A DNA stretch of 17,309 nt, taken from assembly GCA_964465145.1 (NCBI GenBank), contig CAYXJR010000084.1, forward strand, positions 1 through 17,309. The letters run 5' to 3'. Origin of the DNA: JAUVKA01 sp964465145. GTDB taxonomy: Bacteria > Bacteroidota > Bacteroidia > Bacteroidales > UBA12481. A model generated the notes under the pieces. The model saw only the letters and a list, made by a program, of their open reading frames with translations, had not been told where the DNA came from and ran no database searches. Below, piece after piece: positions 1 through 6,716 of the stretch; position 1 is the stretch's first letter; each line of letters opens with the position of its first letter. The position numbers were made by a program, and so were the translations under genes.

Positions 1-274
1 ATGGATAAAGCTTGGAAGCTATATATACTGCTATTTAATAATTTGTAATCAGTTTATGCTTTCCACTAACAAAAAAAATAATAATTGTAAATAAAGGAAT
101 GGTGAAAACATTTTATTTATCAACCTCTGTGTGCTAATAGTCCAACTTTTGTAAAAATCTTAATCAAGTTAAACAAAAACAAATAATTTTCAACAGAAAT
201 GATCATTTTCAGGATATATTTATGGACACAAATAAGTTGTAAATCCAGTTCCTGAAACCTGTAACATATATGAA

Positions 275-892
275 ATGAAGAATGTAATTGAATATATCAA
301 GCAGATTCACAGTATTGCAGAAACCGGATTTCATTATTCAAAAAACCCCTTTGAAGTAAACCGTTATAAGGAAATATCTGAACTTTGTCTTGACCTTTTG
401 GATAAAGCTACTTTGATCAGCCGGGAGCAAATCCAAATTCATCTGGAGGAACGAAATGGTTACAAGACTCCTAAGGTAGATATTCGTGCTGTTGTTTTTA
501 ACAGCGATGGCAAGCTCCTTCTGGTTCGGGAAAAAATTGATGGGAAATGGTCTCTTCCTGGCGGATGGGCCGACATTGGATATTCGCCCTCCGAAATGGC
601 CATCAAAGAAACGATGGAGGAGGCAGGGATGATTGTCAAACCAATAAGACTTTTGGCAGTTATGGATAAGAAATGTCATGATCATCCCTCAGACCTTTAT
701 TACATTTATAAGATATTTCTGGAATGCGAGTTGTTAGACGAAGGCGAACCAGATGGCCTGGAAACCACGGATAAAGATTTCTTCAACGAGGATGAAATTC
801 CCGATTTATCAGCCCCCAGGAACACTCCTGACCAGATCAGTATGCTTTTCGACTTTAAAAAGGGCATTAAAACACCACCCTATTTTGATTAA
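275..892 (+). CDS. Nudix hydrolase with N-terminal Nudix-associated helical domain
   Basis: Probable cytoplasmic Nudix hydrolase of the ADP-ribose pyrophosphatase/YjhB-like group, cleaving a nucleoside-diphosphate-linked substrate; the substrate cannot be read from sequence. Residues 1-60 form a helical N-terminal domain (IEYIKQIHSIAETG, NPFEVNRYKEI) typical of this subgroup. The Nudix domain starts near residue 67 (KVDIRAVVF), with the Nudix box at about 96-119 (GGWADIGYSPSE, then KETMEEAGM). Two box positions differ from the textbook consensus: Tyr where the first Glu usually lies and Lys in place of Arg of REUXEEXGU. As far as I recall this subgroup commonly has both, so activity is likely. 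The EE pair that binds metal is present. 205 aa is full length for the group. No Shine-Dalgarno precedes the ATG, which is normal for Bacteroidota. The stop overlaps the proposed start of the next gene, so the two are probably co-transcribed. Confidence 0.9.
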   Translation: MKNVIEYIKQIHSIAETGFHYSKNPFEVNRYKEISELCLDLLDKATLISREQIQIHLEERNGYKTPKVDIRAVVFNSDGKLLLVREKIDGKWSLPGGWADIGYSPSEMAIKETMEEAGMIVKPIRLLAVMDKKCHDHPSDLYYIYKIFLECELLDEGEPDGLETTDKDFFNEDEIPDLSAPRNTPDQISMLFDFKKGIKTPPYFD

Positions 893-1754
893 AACTACAT
901 CTATATTAAAGACCTGCGTACTAATACCCTTCATTAGTTTATTGATGTATGGGCAAAATACCTTTGCACAGAAAAAAAAATTGTTTGTCCCCGATAATTT
1001 TCCCTATGAACTTAAACCAGAGCAGGAAATAGGCCTTATGCTCACAGGAACAGGCCTTCTTTATGGTTCTGTAATTGGGCATAATAATAAACCTGGATGG
1101 GGCCAGATTCCCATTTCCCGCCTTGACCCAAAGAGTGTTTGGTTCATTGACCGTATGGCAATAAACAATTGGGATCCGGGCCTTAACAAAGCAAGGGAGG
1201 TTTTCGAACCTGCACTGACCCTCACTTCCCTCGGGCTAATAGGGGCTTATGGCCTGATCTCAAACAATCAGAAAAAAAATTGGTCGGAAATGATGTCCCT
1301 TACCCTGATGTACATGGAGGGACTTTATTTATCATCCGGAGTTATGCTACTTACAAAATCTCTGGTCAACAGGGCAAGGCCTTATGCATATAACAAGGCT
1401 CTGTCCATGGAGGATCGTATCAGGCCAGCCAATAATGAATCCTTCTTTTCAGGGAATGCCACAATTCTTTTTTATAATGCGAGTTTTCTGTCCCTGCTTT
1501 CGCTCGACCTTTATCCGGAGGCCAGATGGCCGTCATATTTAATCGGAGGTACTTTCGCCATAGCCGAATTATCAGCCTGGTGGTCAATCCGTTCAGGCAT
1601 GCATTTCCCAACTGATGTCCTTACAGGAGCAATCTGGGGCAGTGCTACCGCCCTCTTTATTAACCGAATACATAAAAAAGGAGCTCATGGATTGAATATT
1701 ATGCCATGGGTAATCCAACAGGGAAAAGGGATTGCGGTGAGATATTGGTTGTAG
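885..1754 (+). CDS. PAP2-family membrane phosphatase-like protein with altered active site
   Basis: Membrane or secreted protein of the PAP2 (phosphatidic acid phosphatase type 2) superfamily, whose members dephosphorylate lipid phosphates at the envelope. Motif 1 is present as KSLVNRARP (K-X6-RP). Motif 2 reads FFSGNAT, where the family has PSGH, so the acid-base His is Asn. Motif 3 reads SIRSGMHFPTDV: the nucleophile His and the Asp are there, but the expected Arg six residues before His is Ser; an Arg lies four before. The protein may therefore be inactive or atypical. The frame is open back to an ATG at 753, deep inside the Nudix gene. I prefer TTG at 885, which overlaps the Nudix stop (TTGATTAA) and yields a signal peptide with early Lys residues, a hydrophobic core and NTFA|Q as likely cleavage site. 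An in-frame ATG at about 945 would cut through that signal. The last codons run into a 7-bp repeat array. Confidence 0.75.
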   Translation: MIKTTSILKTCVLIPFISLLMYGQNTFAQKKKLFVPDNFPYELKPEQEIGLMLTGTGLLYGSVIGHNNKPGWGQIPISRLDPKSVWFIDRMAINNWDPGLNKAREVFEPALTLTSLGLIGAYGLISNNQKKNWSEMMSLTLMYMEGLYLSSGVMLLTKSLVNRARPYAYNKALSMEDRIRPANNESFFSGNATILFYNASFLSLLSLDLYPEARWPSYLIGGTFAIAELSAWWSIRSGMHFPTDVLTGAIWGSATALFINRIHKKGAHGLNIMPWVIQQGKGIAVRYWL

Positions 1755-1774
1755 GTTGCGGGTTGCAGGTTGCT
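1747..1774. repeat. Heptanucleotide tandem array at a stop codon
   Basis: Four consecutive 7-bp units of the form GGTTGNN (ending TA, CG, CA and CT). The first unit contains the last two sense codons' end and the TAG stop of the PAP2-like gene. A related GGTTGYG array begins at the stop codon of another gene at 13973. Confidence 0.8.
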
Positions 1775-1779
1775 ATAAT

Positions 1780-1801
1780 CCCCGGGGCACAAGGCCCCGG
1801 G
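1780..1801. repeat. GC-rich palindrome, REP-like
   Basis: CCCGGGGC (1781-1788) pairs perfectly with GCCCCGGG (1794-1801) across a 5-base loop, in otherwise AT-rich DNA. CTACGGG follows. No T-run comes directly after it, so it is a weak candidate as a simple terminator for the PAP2-like gene. The GTAGCCCGGGG look of the minus strand recalls bacterial REP palindromes, which is an impression, not a match. Confidence 0.5.
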
Positions 1802-1879
1802 CTACGGGAACTTTTCCTTAAATTTTTATCTTTCCTCTTTTAACTTACTTTTGCCTTCTGCCCAATGCCTTTTGCCTTG

Positions 1880-1929
1880 AAAAAGGCCCCATCTCCCGAC
1901 CTGCATTGCAGACCAAGGAGAATGGGGCC
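1880..1929 (-). terminator. Rho-independent terminator of the DUF5916 gene
   Basis: GGAGAATGGGGCC (1917-1929) pairs with GGCCCCATCTCC (1885-1896) with one bulge, and an inner CTGCA/TGCAG pair extends the stem. On the minus strand the stem is followed by five T residues. It lies just past the DUF5916 stop, so it fits as that gene's terminator. Confidence 0.8.
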
Positions 1930-1936
1930 CCGGGAC

Positions 1937-4573
1937 CTATAACCCGAACCTATATGAAAATTTCACTAATAAAACATTGTTTGGATGGACATCATAGAGA
2001 TCGGAAAAATCCCTGTTAAGCTGAAAATCCCCATAAGAATCAGATCCTGATCTCCCCTGCGACCATACCAGGTAAACAATTGAACCAGGCCTGAATTCCC
2101 ACCTCGCCACAAGGTTTGATTTAAACTCTTTGAAATTAAAATCCGGATAGTCGATTGAGAAATCAGGTATATCATCCAGATTTTCATCAATTAGGCAGTA
2201 TCCATCATCCTTGAAATGTTCAATCTGTCCATCAGTAAATACATGATACCTGTCCGTATAATTCTCTGCAAGGGGATCTGTTATCATCTTCAAGTCAGAG
2301 TAACTACCTGTTGCAAAGAAAGGCTGTCCCCAGTATTGTATAGTGAATTCTGGCGTTATGTTCAGGTTCAGCCTAAGACTCATTCCTACTACTTTCTGAT
2401 TGATGGCCCCAAAAATATATCTTGGATCTCCATGATAGTCAGTTTCTGATATATATTGGAGATTATTTTTTTCAAACATAATATTGGGAGCAAGGCTGAT
2501 AGATAAATTATCAATCGGTCTGTAAGTGATATCAAGATTTGCTCCCTCGGTTTGGGAGTGTCCTTCAAGCATTACAGAACCCATCCCAGACAGCTCGAAA
2601 ACCAACTTTTTCCTTCCATCGGTTTTTATACTGACATAAGGGTGAACACTTCCAGGAACCATAAAGCTAGGCCCGCCTCTTAGCATTCCTGTCGACAAGG
2701 AAGCAGGTTGCCCATTAACACCCACGCTCAAGCTCCAGTAATTGGTAAATTGCATATTTGCTCCAAGATTCGCACCAATACCCATGTGTGTTCCTGAAAA
2801 ATCCCAGTCACTCCAGGCGCTCGAATTGAAACGAAGGGACCTGAATATACTAAAGGGTTCAAGGAACTGGTAACTTCCCCACACAATTGGTAATAGTTGG
2901 TCGGTATTCCTTATGAAACCAACATCATTCAGCTCTATTCCGGGGGATTTCCAGTTAAAAAACATCCCAAAGTTCAATGGGGAATTACCAACCTTGCCGA
3001 TAAAAACAGAACCACCGTGCCCCATCAATGAAGTTCTGGTGGTATCCAGTTCAAGATGGCTTGCATCAGGCCGCTGATAATAATGAGAAGAAGAAGTCTG
3101 GGTCTCTGTTAATGCTTCAGTAGATCCATTCACCTGGCTGAAAAAAGTTTTGGCAGAAATCATGTATGTCCGGTCCTTGAAGTACTGTGTAAAATCCAAT
3201 CCACCTGTATAGGCTGAGGAGTGCAGATAATCCAGGGGGGTATCCTCAAGCTTGCGGTTGGTGGCAGTAACCAGTCCACCAAAAATGGTATTGCCTTCAT
3301 TTAGATCTCTTTGAACCGTTCCAATAAAGAAATTAGTTAAGGGCTCAATAGTCTCATACCTACGTTCACCCTCAAGGTCAATTTCCGCCTTTTCAGGCCT
3401 GGTGACCGTTTCAAGAGCTCCAACCGACCAGCCATTTTCGGTTTTACCCGACAACTTAGCTGCCCCTATTATCCTCGTGAAGGCAGGCATTGAGGTATAC
3501 TCTTTATCTGTTAAATCAGGATATCCATGAGCCCTGCGGCCGATTCTCCTGGTATAAAAAAGGTTTTCATTTGCCAGGTCCCCATCGCCTATCATTAAAG
3601 GCATGCTAAGTATACTTCTGCCCTCAATGAAAAATGGCCTTTTTTCTTCGAAAAAAGTCTCATAAGCTGTCAGGTTAACCTGAGATGGATCAGCCTCGAC
3701 CTGGCCAAAATCCGGATTTACTGATAAGTCCAAAATCATGTTGTTAGTGACACCAATTTTGGCATCCATCCCTACCGTATAATTATAATCCTTTCCTGTG
3801 GCAAAAGGATTACCCTCCTCCGTTTCATAACGCTCCGTTGAGGCTACAGTATAAGGAGTTATATCATATTGCTTCCTGGCCTCAACGCCCTCAATCCCAT
3901 GTAGTTCGCCATAATGATCAATAAGCCCTGATGCATCTCTGGGAATGGGAGACCACAAAGAAACTTCTTCCTTGCGGAACAATAGGCGTAATACATTCAA
4001 TCCCCAGCCCTGTTCAGAGTTTTTCTCAAACCTTAGTTGGGAAAATGGTATTCGCATCTCAGCTGTCCATCCATCCTCTCCGATATGTGTTTTAACAAAC
4101 CAGATGGGATCCCATGTATCATCTTCATTGCTACCATTTCCCGACATTATCCTGTCGAGCTTTACTCCACTGGCACTTACCCAGAATCCAAAGGATGTGC
4201 GCAAATCATGATAGCTGTCAAAATCTACTCCTACCAAATCTCCTTCAATATTATCCCGCCTGGACATACGCTGTGAAATCTCAGAAACCTGAGAATCATG
4301 TGCCCATATACCAACATAGATATTATTATCGTCGTACATAATAGCGAATTCCGTTTGCTCGGTAGGGGCCACATCGGCATAGGGCTGGAATTGGACAAAA
4401 TCACCGGATCTTTTTGCATCCAGCCATACCGATTCCGTCAATTTGCCATCGATGGTGGGTGGTGCGCTTTCAATTTTTTGTGTCCTGTAGATCTTTTTCA
4501 CTTCATACCTGCCTCCCGCCAAAACACTGATGCTGAATAATAATGCTAAATAGATTAGAAATAACTTCTTCAT
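1937..4573 (-). CDS. DUF5916 outer-membrane β-barrel protein with CBM9-like N-terminal domain
   Basis: Large envelope protein of the DUF5916 family, widespread in Bacteroidota; its substrate is not established. Residues 1-20 are a signal peptide (MKKLFLIYLALLFSISVLAG). Residues of about 35-215 resemble a family 9 carbohydrate-binding (DOMON-like) fold: IDGKLTESVWLDA, the FAIMYDDNNIYVGIWAHD strand pair and GWTAEMRIPFSQLRF are hallmark stretches. From about 230 to the end comes the DUF5916 region, with the diagnostic NPDFGQVEADPSQVNLT and FFEEKRPFFIEG motifs followed by alternating amphipathic strands, ending in FSYRFGL with a terminal aromatic-rich strand typical of outer-membrane barrels. 878 aa is close to usual size. 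Likely role: binding or passage of a carbohydrate or similar ligand at the outer membrane, an inference from domains only. No SusC/SusD partner is next to it, and it appears to be transcribed alone, ending at a strong terminator. Confidence 0.9.
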   Translation of the reverse strand: MKKLFLIYLALLFSISVLAGGRYEVKKIYRTQKIESAPPTIDGKLTESVWLDAKRSGDFVQFQPYADVAPTEQTEFAIMYDDNNIYVGIWAHDSQVSEISQRMSRRDNIEGDLVGVDFDSYHDLRTSFGFWVSASGVKLDRIMSGNGSNEDDTWDPIWFVKTHIGEDGWTAEMRIPFSQLRFEKNSEQGWGLNVLRLLFRKEEVSLWSPIPRDASGLIDHYGELHGIEGVEARKQYDITPYTVASTERYETEEGNPFATGKDYNYTVGMDAKIGVTNNMILDLSVNPDFGQVEADPSQVNLTAYETFFEEKRPFFIEGRSILSMPLMIGDGDLANENLFYTRRIGRRAHGYPDLTDKEYTSMPAFTRIIGAAKLSGKTENGWSVGALETVTRPEKAEIDLEGERRYETIEPLTNFFIGTVQRDLNEGNTIFGGLVTATNRKLEDTPLDYLHSSAYTGGLDFTQYFKDRTYMISAKTFFSQVNGSTEALTETQTSSSHYYQRPDASHLELDTTRTSLMGHGGSVFIGKVGNSPLNFGMFFNWKSPGIELNDVGFIRNTDQLLPIVWGSYQFLEPFSIFRSLRFNSSAWSDWDFSGTHMGIGANLGANMQFTNYWSLSVGVNGQPASLSTGMLRGGPSFMVPGSVHPYVSIKTDGRKKLVFELSGMGSVMLEGHSQTEGANLDITYRPIDNLSISLAPNIMFEKNNLQYISETDYHGDPRYIFGAINQKVVGMSLRLNLNITPEFTIQYWGQPFFATGSYSDLKMITDPLAENYTDRYHVFTDGQIEHFKDDGYCLIDENLDDIPDFSIDYPDFNFKEFKSNLVARWEFRPGSIVYLVWSQGRSGSDSYGDFQLNRDFSDLYDVHPNNVLLVKFSYRFGL

Positions 4574-4665
4574 AGTCCGGTAAAATATAGGTTCGAATAC
4601 GGTAATAAGACGCTTCAGCCATTAATTTGCTACAGTGAAAGGATTATTTAAAATGATTCAAGATA

Positions 4666-4693
4666 GGGAACGGGGAACAGGGAACGGGGATAG
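4666..4693. repeat. Heptanucleotide tandem array (GGGAACR)
   Basis: Three 7-bp units GGGAACG, GGGAACA and GGGAACG, followed by a degenerate fourth, GGGATAG. It is intergenic, upstream of the DUF5916 gene. It has the same period as the GGTTGNN arrays but a different unit. Confidence 0.8.
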
Positions 4694-4832
4694 AGATGGG
4701 GGACAAATTGAAAAAAACAATAGATCGACAAGTATTCCGCAGCCTAGTGGCTTGTCTCTGGGATTCATCGCATTCGAACAAATTTCATTTTGACTTATCC
4801 CTTTTGTTTGTTTATGGATTTGGTTTTAAAGC

Positions 4833-4866
4833 AAAAAAAAGGCTGTCCGGTACTTTTGGGACAGCC
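4833..4866 (-). terminator. Rho-independent terminator of the small lipoprotein gene
   Basis: GGCTGTCC (4841-4848) pairs perfectly with GGACAGCC (4859-4866). On the minus strand the hairpin is followed by eight T residues (complement of A at 4833-4840). It lies about 80 bases past the lipoprotein stop and points the right way. Confidence 0.85.
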
Positions 4867-4945
4867 TCCTTATTATTTTGACAGTCACGTCTGTAACTGC
4901 TCAATTGCCAATAATTTTAGTGATAATGGCTAAAATTGTATTTTT

Positions 4946-5164
4946 CTAATCAAGCAGATATATGCGCATCTGACAAATTCTGAATTTAGTCTGTGGATCG
5001 AGTTCCCACATCATATCCTGGTATCCATCTGCAAGAAGTGCGCTGGTCTTCTCAGTAAACTTTGGTGCTCCCTCTTTTTTCAGGGCCAATGGCTGAGCAT
5101 CCTGATCCATATCAGGTGTTTGTAGATCTTTGGTGCAGCCAACCATCAGAAGGCCCACCATCAT
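4946..5164 (-). CDS. Small putative lipoprotein, signal peptide probably frameshifted
   Basis: A 72-codon ORF with no family I recognise. It opens with a short hydrophobic stretch ending in a lipobox-like MVGC (Cys10), followed by a polar mature part of about 60 residues (CTKDLQTPDMDQD..., ending RIYLLD), as expected for a lipid-anchored periplasmic or surface protein. The start at 5164 leaves the signal without basic residues. Upstream, an ATG at 5193 reads MKLFKLLELL before a stop in a different frame. Adding one base to the T4 run (complement of 5165-5168) would join it to give a classic MKLFKLLELF-MMVGLLMVGC lipoprotein signal. So either the gene is frameshifted here, the shift is a sequencing error, or the short start works. 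A terminator follows at 4833-4866. No neighbour suggests a function. Confidence 0.5.
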   Translation of the reverse strand: MMVGLLMVGCTKDLQTPDMDQDAQPLALKKEGAPKFTEKTSALLADGYQDMMWELDPQTKFRICQMRIYLLD

Positions 5165-5432
5165 AAAAGCTCTAATAATTTAAATAATTTCATAATTTGA
5201 TCAAGTATTAAAAGGTTAATAACAAACTATTTAGACGAAATTTCTAGTATGGCCCAATTCAAGAAACTCTTTAATCCAGGCTCCTTTGTATAATCCATCG
5301 ATTATCAATCCCATATTTTACATATAGGAAACCCTAGGTTATTGATTTTTTAACAGTAAATTATCAAAAGTGCGCAAAAATATATGACAACTTATTCAAT
5401 CTGTTAGATAAAGGTGAAAAAGGTTACTATCG

Positions 5433-5459
5433 ATCCCCCGAATCCCCCGAATCCCCTGA
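5433..5459. repeat. Nonanucleotide tandem array
   Basis: Three 9-bp units: ATCCCCCGA twice, then ATCCCCTGA, then a partial ATCACC. It lies in non-coding DNA between the small lipoprotein gene and the tRNA-linked inverted repeat. Confidence 0.8.
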
Positions 5460-5474
5460 ATCACCTTCCCCATC

Positions 5475-5503
5475 ACATCTCTCACAACGAGTTGTGTGGC
5501 CGT
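5475..5503. repeat. 29-bp hairpin unit, copy 1
   Basis: Direct-repeat partner of 5611-5639. It starts ACATCTCTCACA, carries a CACAA-CGAG-TTGTG stem-loop and ends TGTGGCCGT. It differs from copy 2 at three positions, two of which form one base pair in the stem. Confidence 0.7.
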
Positions 5504-5610
5504 TCTCAGTAAACGGGATTCCGCCTCGCTTCGCTCGGTAGTTCCCTTTGGTGGGGAGGCGATAAAGCCTGCTTCATTATTACCCTAAGGGTAGGTTTAT
5601 ATTTTTTCTG

Positions 5611-5639
5611 ACATCTCTCACAGCAAGCTGTGTGGCCGT
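5611..5639. repeat. 29-bp hairpin unit, copy 2
   Basis: Same unit as 5475-5503, here forming the apex of the large inverted repeat. Stem CACAG-CAAG-CTGTG. Relative to copy 1, A-T at the fifth pair becomes G-C and the loop changes from CGAG to CAAG. Confidence 0.7.
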
Positions 5640-5642
5640 CAG

Positions 5643-5669
5643 AAAAAATATAAAAACCTGCTCCGCAGG
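5643..5669 (-). terminator. Probable terminator of tRNA-Ser
   Basis: On the minus strand, CCTGC-GGA-GCAGG is followed by a T-rich tract (TTTTTATATTTTTT), about 17 bases past the tRNA 3' end. It is the right half of the larger inverted repeat. Confidence 0.65.
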
Positions 5670-5686
5670 TAATGAAGCAGGCTTTG

Positions 5687-5773
5687 CGGAGAAAGAGGGA
5701 TTCGAACCCCCGGTGCCCCAAAAGGCACAACGGTTTTCGAGACCGCCCCGTTCGACCACTCCGGCATTTCTCC
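5687..5773 (-). tRNA. tRNA-Ser (anticodon CGA)
   Basis: Class II tRNA of 87 bases decoding UCG. Acceptor stem GGAGAAA (5773-5767) pairs with TTTCTCC (5694-5688), and the discriminator is G. The anticodon stem GCGGT/ACCGT encloses the loop CTCGAAA, giving CGA. The long variable arm (TGTGCC-TTTT-GGGGCA region) is typical of serine tRNAs. The T arm GGGGG-TTCGAAT-CCCTC is canonical. CCA is not encoded. The gene is divergent from the DUF4159 gene and flanked downstream by the nested inverted repeat. The anticodon reading rests on the canonical 7-base loop. Confidence 0.95.
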
Positions 5774-5801
5774 AAGCCCCAAAATTAACTATTTTTGCCG
5801 T

Positions 5802-6479
5802 ATGAAAATGATCCGACTATTAAGAAATATTTTAGTGTTTGCACTATCCATAAGTATCTATTATGCTGGGTATTCTCAGGAATCGACCGTTAAAATTGGA
5901 TTATTGAAATATTCCGGAGGTGGAGACTGGTATGCCAACCCGACCTCCCTACCCAACCTTATTCAATTTTGTAATGAACAACTGGGTACCAACATTGCTC
6001 CCGAGCCGGGTACAGTGGAGCCTGGATCCAGGGATCTTTTTTTCTATCCATTTATTCATTTGACGGGTCATGGGAATATTGTTTTCTCGGATCAGGAAAT
6101 CAATAACTTAAGAAATTACCTCATGGCCGGGGGTTTTTTACATATTGATGATAATTATGGGCTTGATCCTTTTATCCGAAGAGAAATGAAGAGGGTTTTC
6201 CCAGAGCTGGAATTCATTGAATTACCTCCATCCCATCCAATTTTCTCACGGCCCTTCAGCTTTCCAGATGGAATTCCCAAGATCCATGAGCATGATAACA
6301 AACGCCCCCAGGCTTTCGGCATATTTTTAGAGGGTAGGTTGGTTTGCTTATATTCCTATGAAAGTGATCTTGGGGATGGATGGGAAGCACAAGAGGTTCA
6401 TAACGATTCTGAAGCTGTAAGGCTAAAAGCATTACAAATGGGGGCTAACCTGATTAACTACGTGTTTACGAAAAGGTAA
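5802..6479 (+). CDS. DUF4159 domain-containing exported protein
   Basis: Exported protein of the DUF4159 family, common in Bacteroidota and of unknown biochemical role. Residues 1-26 look like a signal peptide (MKMIRLLRNILVFALSISIYYAGYS|Q). The rest is one DUF4159 domain: VKIGLLKYSGGGDWYANP near the start, FFYPFIHLTGHGN at about 83-95, the family hallmark GGFLHIDDNYG at about 119-129, and the PELEFIELPPSHPIF and DLGDGWE stretches later. The fold is thought to resemble a glutamine-amidotransferase-like α/β unit, but I see no clear Cys-His-Glu triad. 225 aa is usual for the short, stand-alone form. ATG at 5802 is followed by another at 5808; either could be used. The gene stands alone, divergent from tRNA-Ser and convergent with the small regulator downstream. 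Confidence 0.88.
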   Translation: MKMIRLLRNILVFALSISIYYAGYSQESTVKIGLLKYSGGGDWYANPTSLPNLIQFCNEQLGTNIAPEPGTVEPGSRDLFFYPFIHLTGHGNIVFSDQEINNLRNYLMAGGFLHIDDNYGLDPFIRREMKRVFPELEFIELPPSHPIFSRPFSFPDGIPKIHEHDNKRPQAFGIFLEGRLVCLYSYESDLGDGWEAQEVHNDSEAVRLKALQMGANLINYVFTKR

Positions 6480-6481
6480 AA

Positions 6482-6519
6482 AAAGAAGGGCCATCCCGAA
6501 TTCAAGGCAGGACGGCCCT
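6482..6519. terminator. Bidirectional hairpin terminator
   Basis: AAGGGCCATCC (from 6487) pairs with GGACGGCCCT (6510-6519) with one A-C mismatch. On the minus strand it is followed by CTTCTTTT, so it fits best as the terminator of the small regulator gene. It sits between two convergent stop codons and may also slow DUF4159 transcripts. Confidence 0.75.
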
Positions 6520-6524
6520 CTCTG

Positions 6525-6716
6525 TTAGCGGCGGTTATTGTTGCGAGGAAGGGTGATTTCTTCTTTCTTGTACTTGTATCGCCCGTCTTTACTCAAGGCC
6601 TGATTTAAAATCCATTCAATATGCCCATTTGTACTCCTGAATTCATCGGCTGCCCATTTTTCAAGAGCCAATTGCATTTCAGGATCCATTCTAAGTACAA
6701 ATGGCTTTTTCTTCAT
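6525..6716 (-). CDS. Arc-like ribbon-helix-helix DNA-binding protein
   Basis: Small transcriptional regulator of the Arc/MetJ (ribbon-helix-helix) type, a dimer that inserts a β-ribbon into the DNA major groove. Starting at ATG 6716 it is 63 aa. Residues 2-8 (KKKPFVLRMD begins the region) form the DNA-contacting β-strand, then PEMQLALEKWAADEF is helix 1 and TNGHIEWILNQALSKDG is helix 2. The tail YKYKKEEITLPRNNNRR is basic and probably disordered. The frame is open to a TTG at 6728, but ATG at 6716 gives the canonical start of this family. No toxin-like partner adjoins it, so an antitoxin role is not supported. The long AT-rich DNA upstream (6729-7060) holds period-22 and period-11 repeats that could be its operators; that is inference. 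Confidence 0.85.
   Translation of the reverse strand: MKKKPFVLRMDPEMQLALEKWAADEFRSTNGHIEWILNQALSKDGRYKYKKEEITLPRNNNRR

Larger units (their letters stand above)
4574..4945. other. Gene-free interval with array, terminator and hairpin
   Basis: 372 bases lie between the DUF5916 start and the end of the small lipoprotein. They must carry the DUF5916 promoter (minus strand), but I see no convincing Bacteroidota TTTG/TAnnTTTG pair. Recognisable items are the heptamer array at 4666-4693, the terminator at 4836-4866 and an 8-bp AATTTTAG/CTAAAATT inverted repeat at 4913-4937. An ORF at 4696-4881 on the plus strand has no protein-like composition and covers the terminator, so I do not call it. Confidence 0.6.
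5564..5685. repeat. Nested inverted repeat with four-way-junction outline
   Basis: Outer stem: AAAGCCTGCTTCATTA (5564-5579) pairs perfectly over 16 bp with 5670-5685. Inner stem: TTTATATTTTTTCTGAC (5596-5612) pairs perfectly over 17 bp with 5638-5654. Between them, each arm holds its own small hairpin: TACCCTAAGGGTA (5581-5593) on the left and CCTGC-TCC-GCAGG (5657-5669) on the right. The apex contains the 29-bp hairpin unit copy 2. The whole ends one base from the 3' end of tRNA-Ser. Part of the right arm can serve as the tRNA terminator; the mirrored left arm has no obvious gene to terminate. Confidence 0.75.
5165..5686. other. Gene-free interval rich in repeats and foldable DNA
   Basis: 522 bases between the lipoprotein start and the tRNA 3' end. 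5165-5430 is AT-rich and must hold the lipoprotein promoter; I see nothing else in it. 5433-5686 is quite different: a 9-bp tandem array, two near-identical 29-bp hairpin units, the hairpins CCGTT/AACGG (5500-5516) and CGCCTC/GAGGCG (5522-5561), and a large nested inverted repeat ending one base from the tRNA. A minus-strand ORF spanning 5506-5775 is an artefact, since it reads straight through the tRNA. Confidence 0.7.

Noticed and set aside
1..48. 15-codon ORF starting at base 1
   Set aside because: Too short and without support; probably chance.
4833..4870. Possible insertion-sequence end (GGCTGTCC palindrome)
   Set aside because: It has the full form of a terminator (stem plus T8) and lies correctly behind a gene; no transposase or second end is near.
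4696..4881. 61-codon plus-strand ORF
   Set aside because: It covers the lipoprotein terminator and repeat DNA and has no protein-like conserved segment.
5506..5775. Minus-strand ORF of 89 codons
   Set aside because: It reads through the tRNA-Ser gene and the inverted repeat; its sequence is a translation of tRNA and palindrome DNA.
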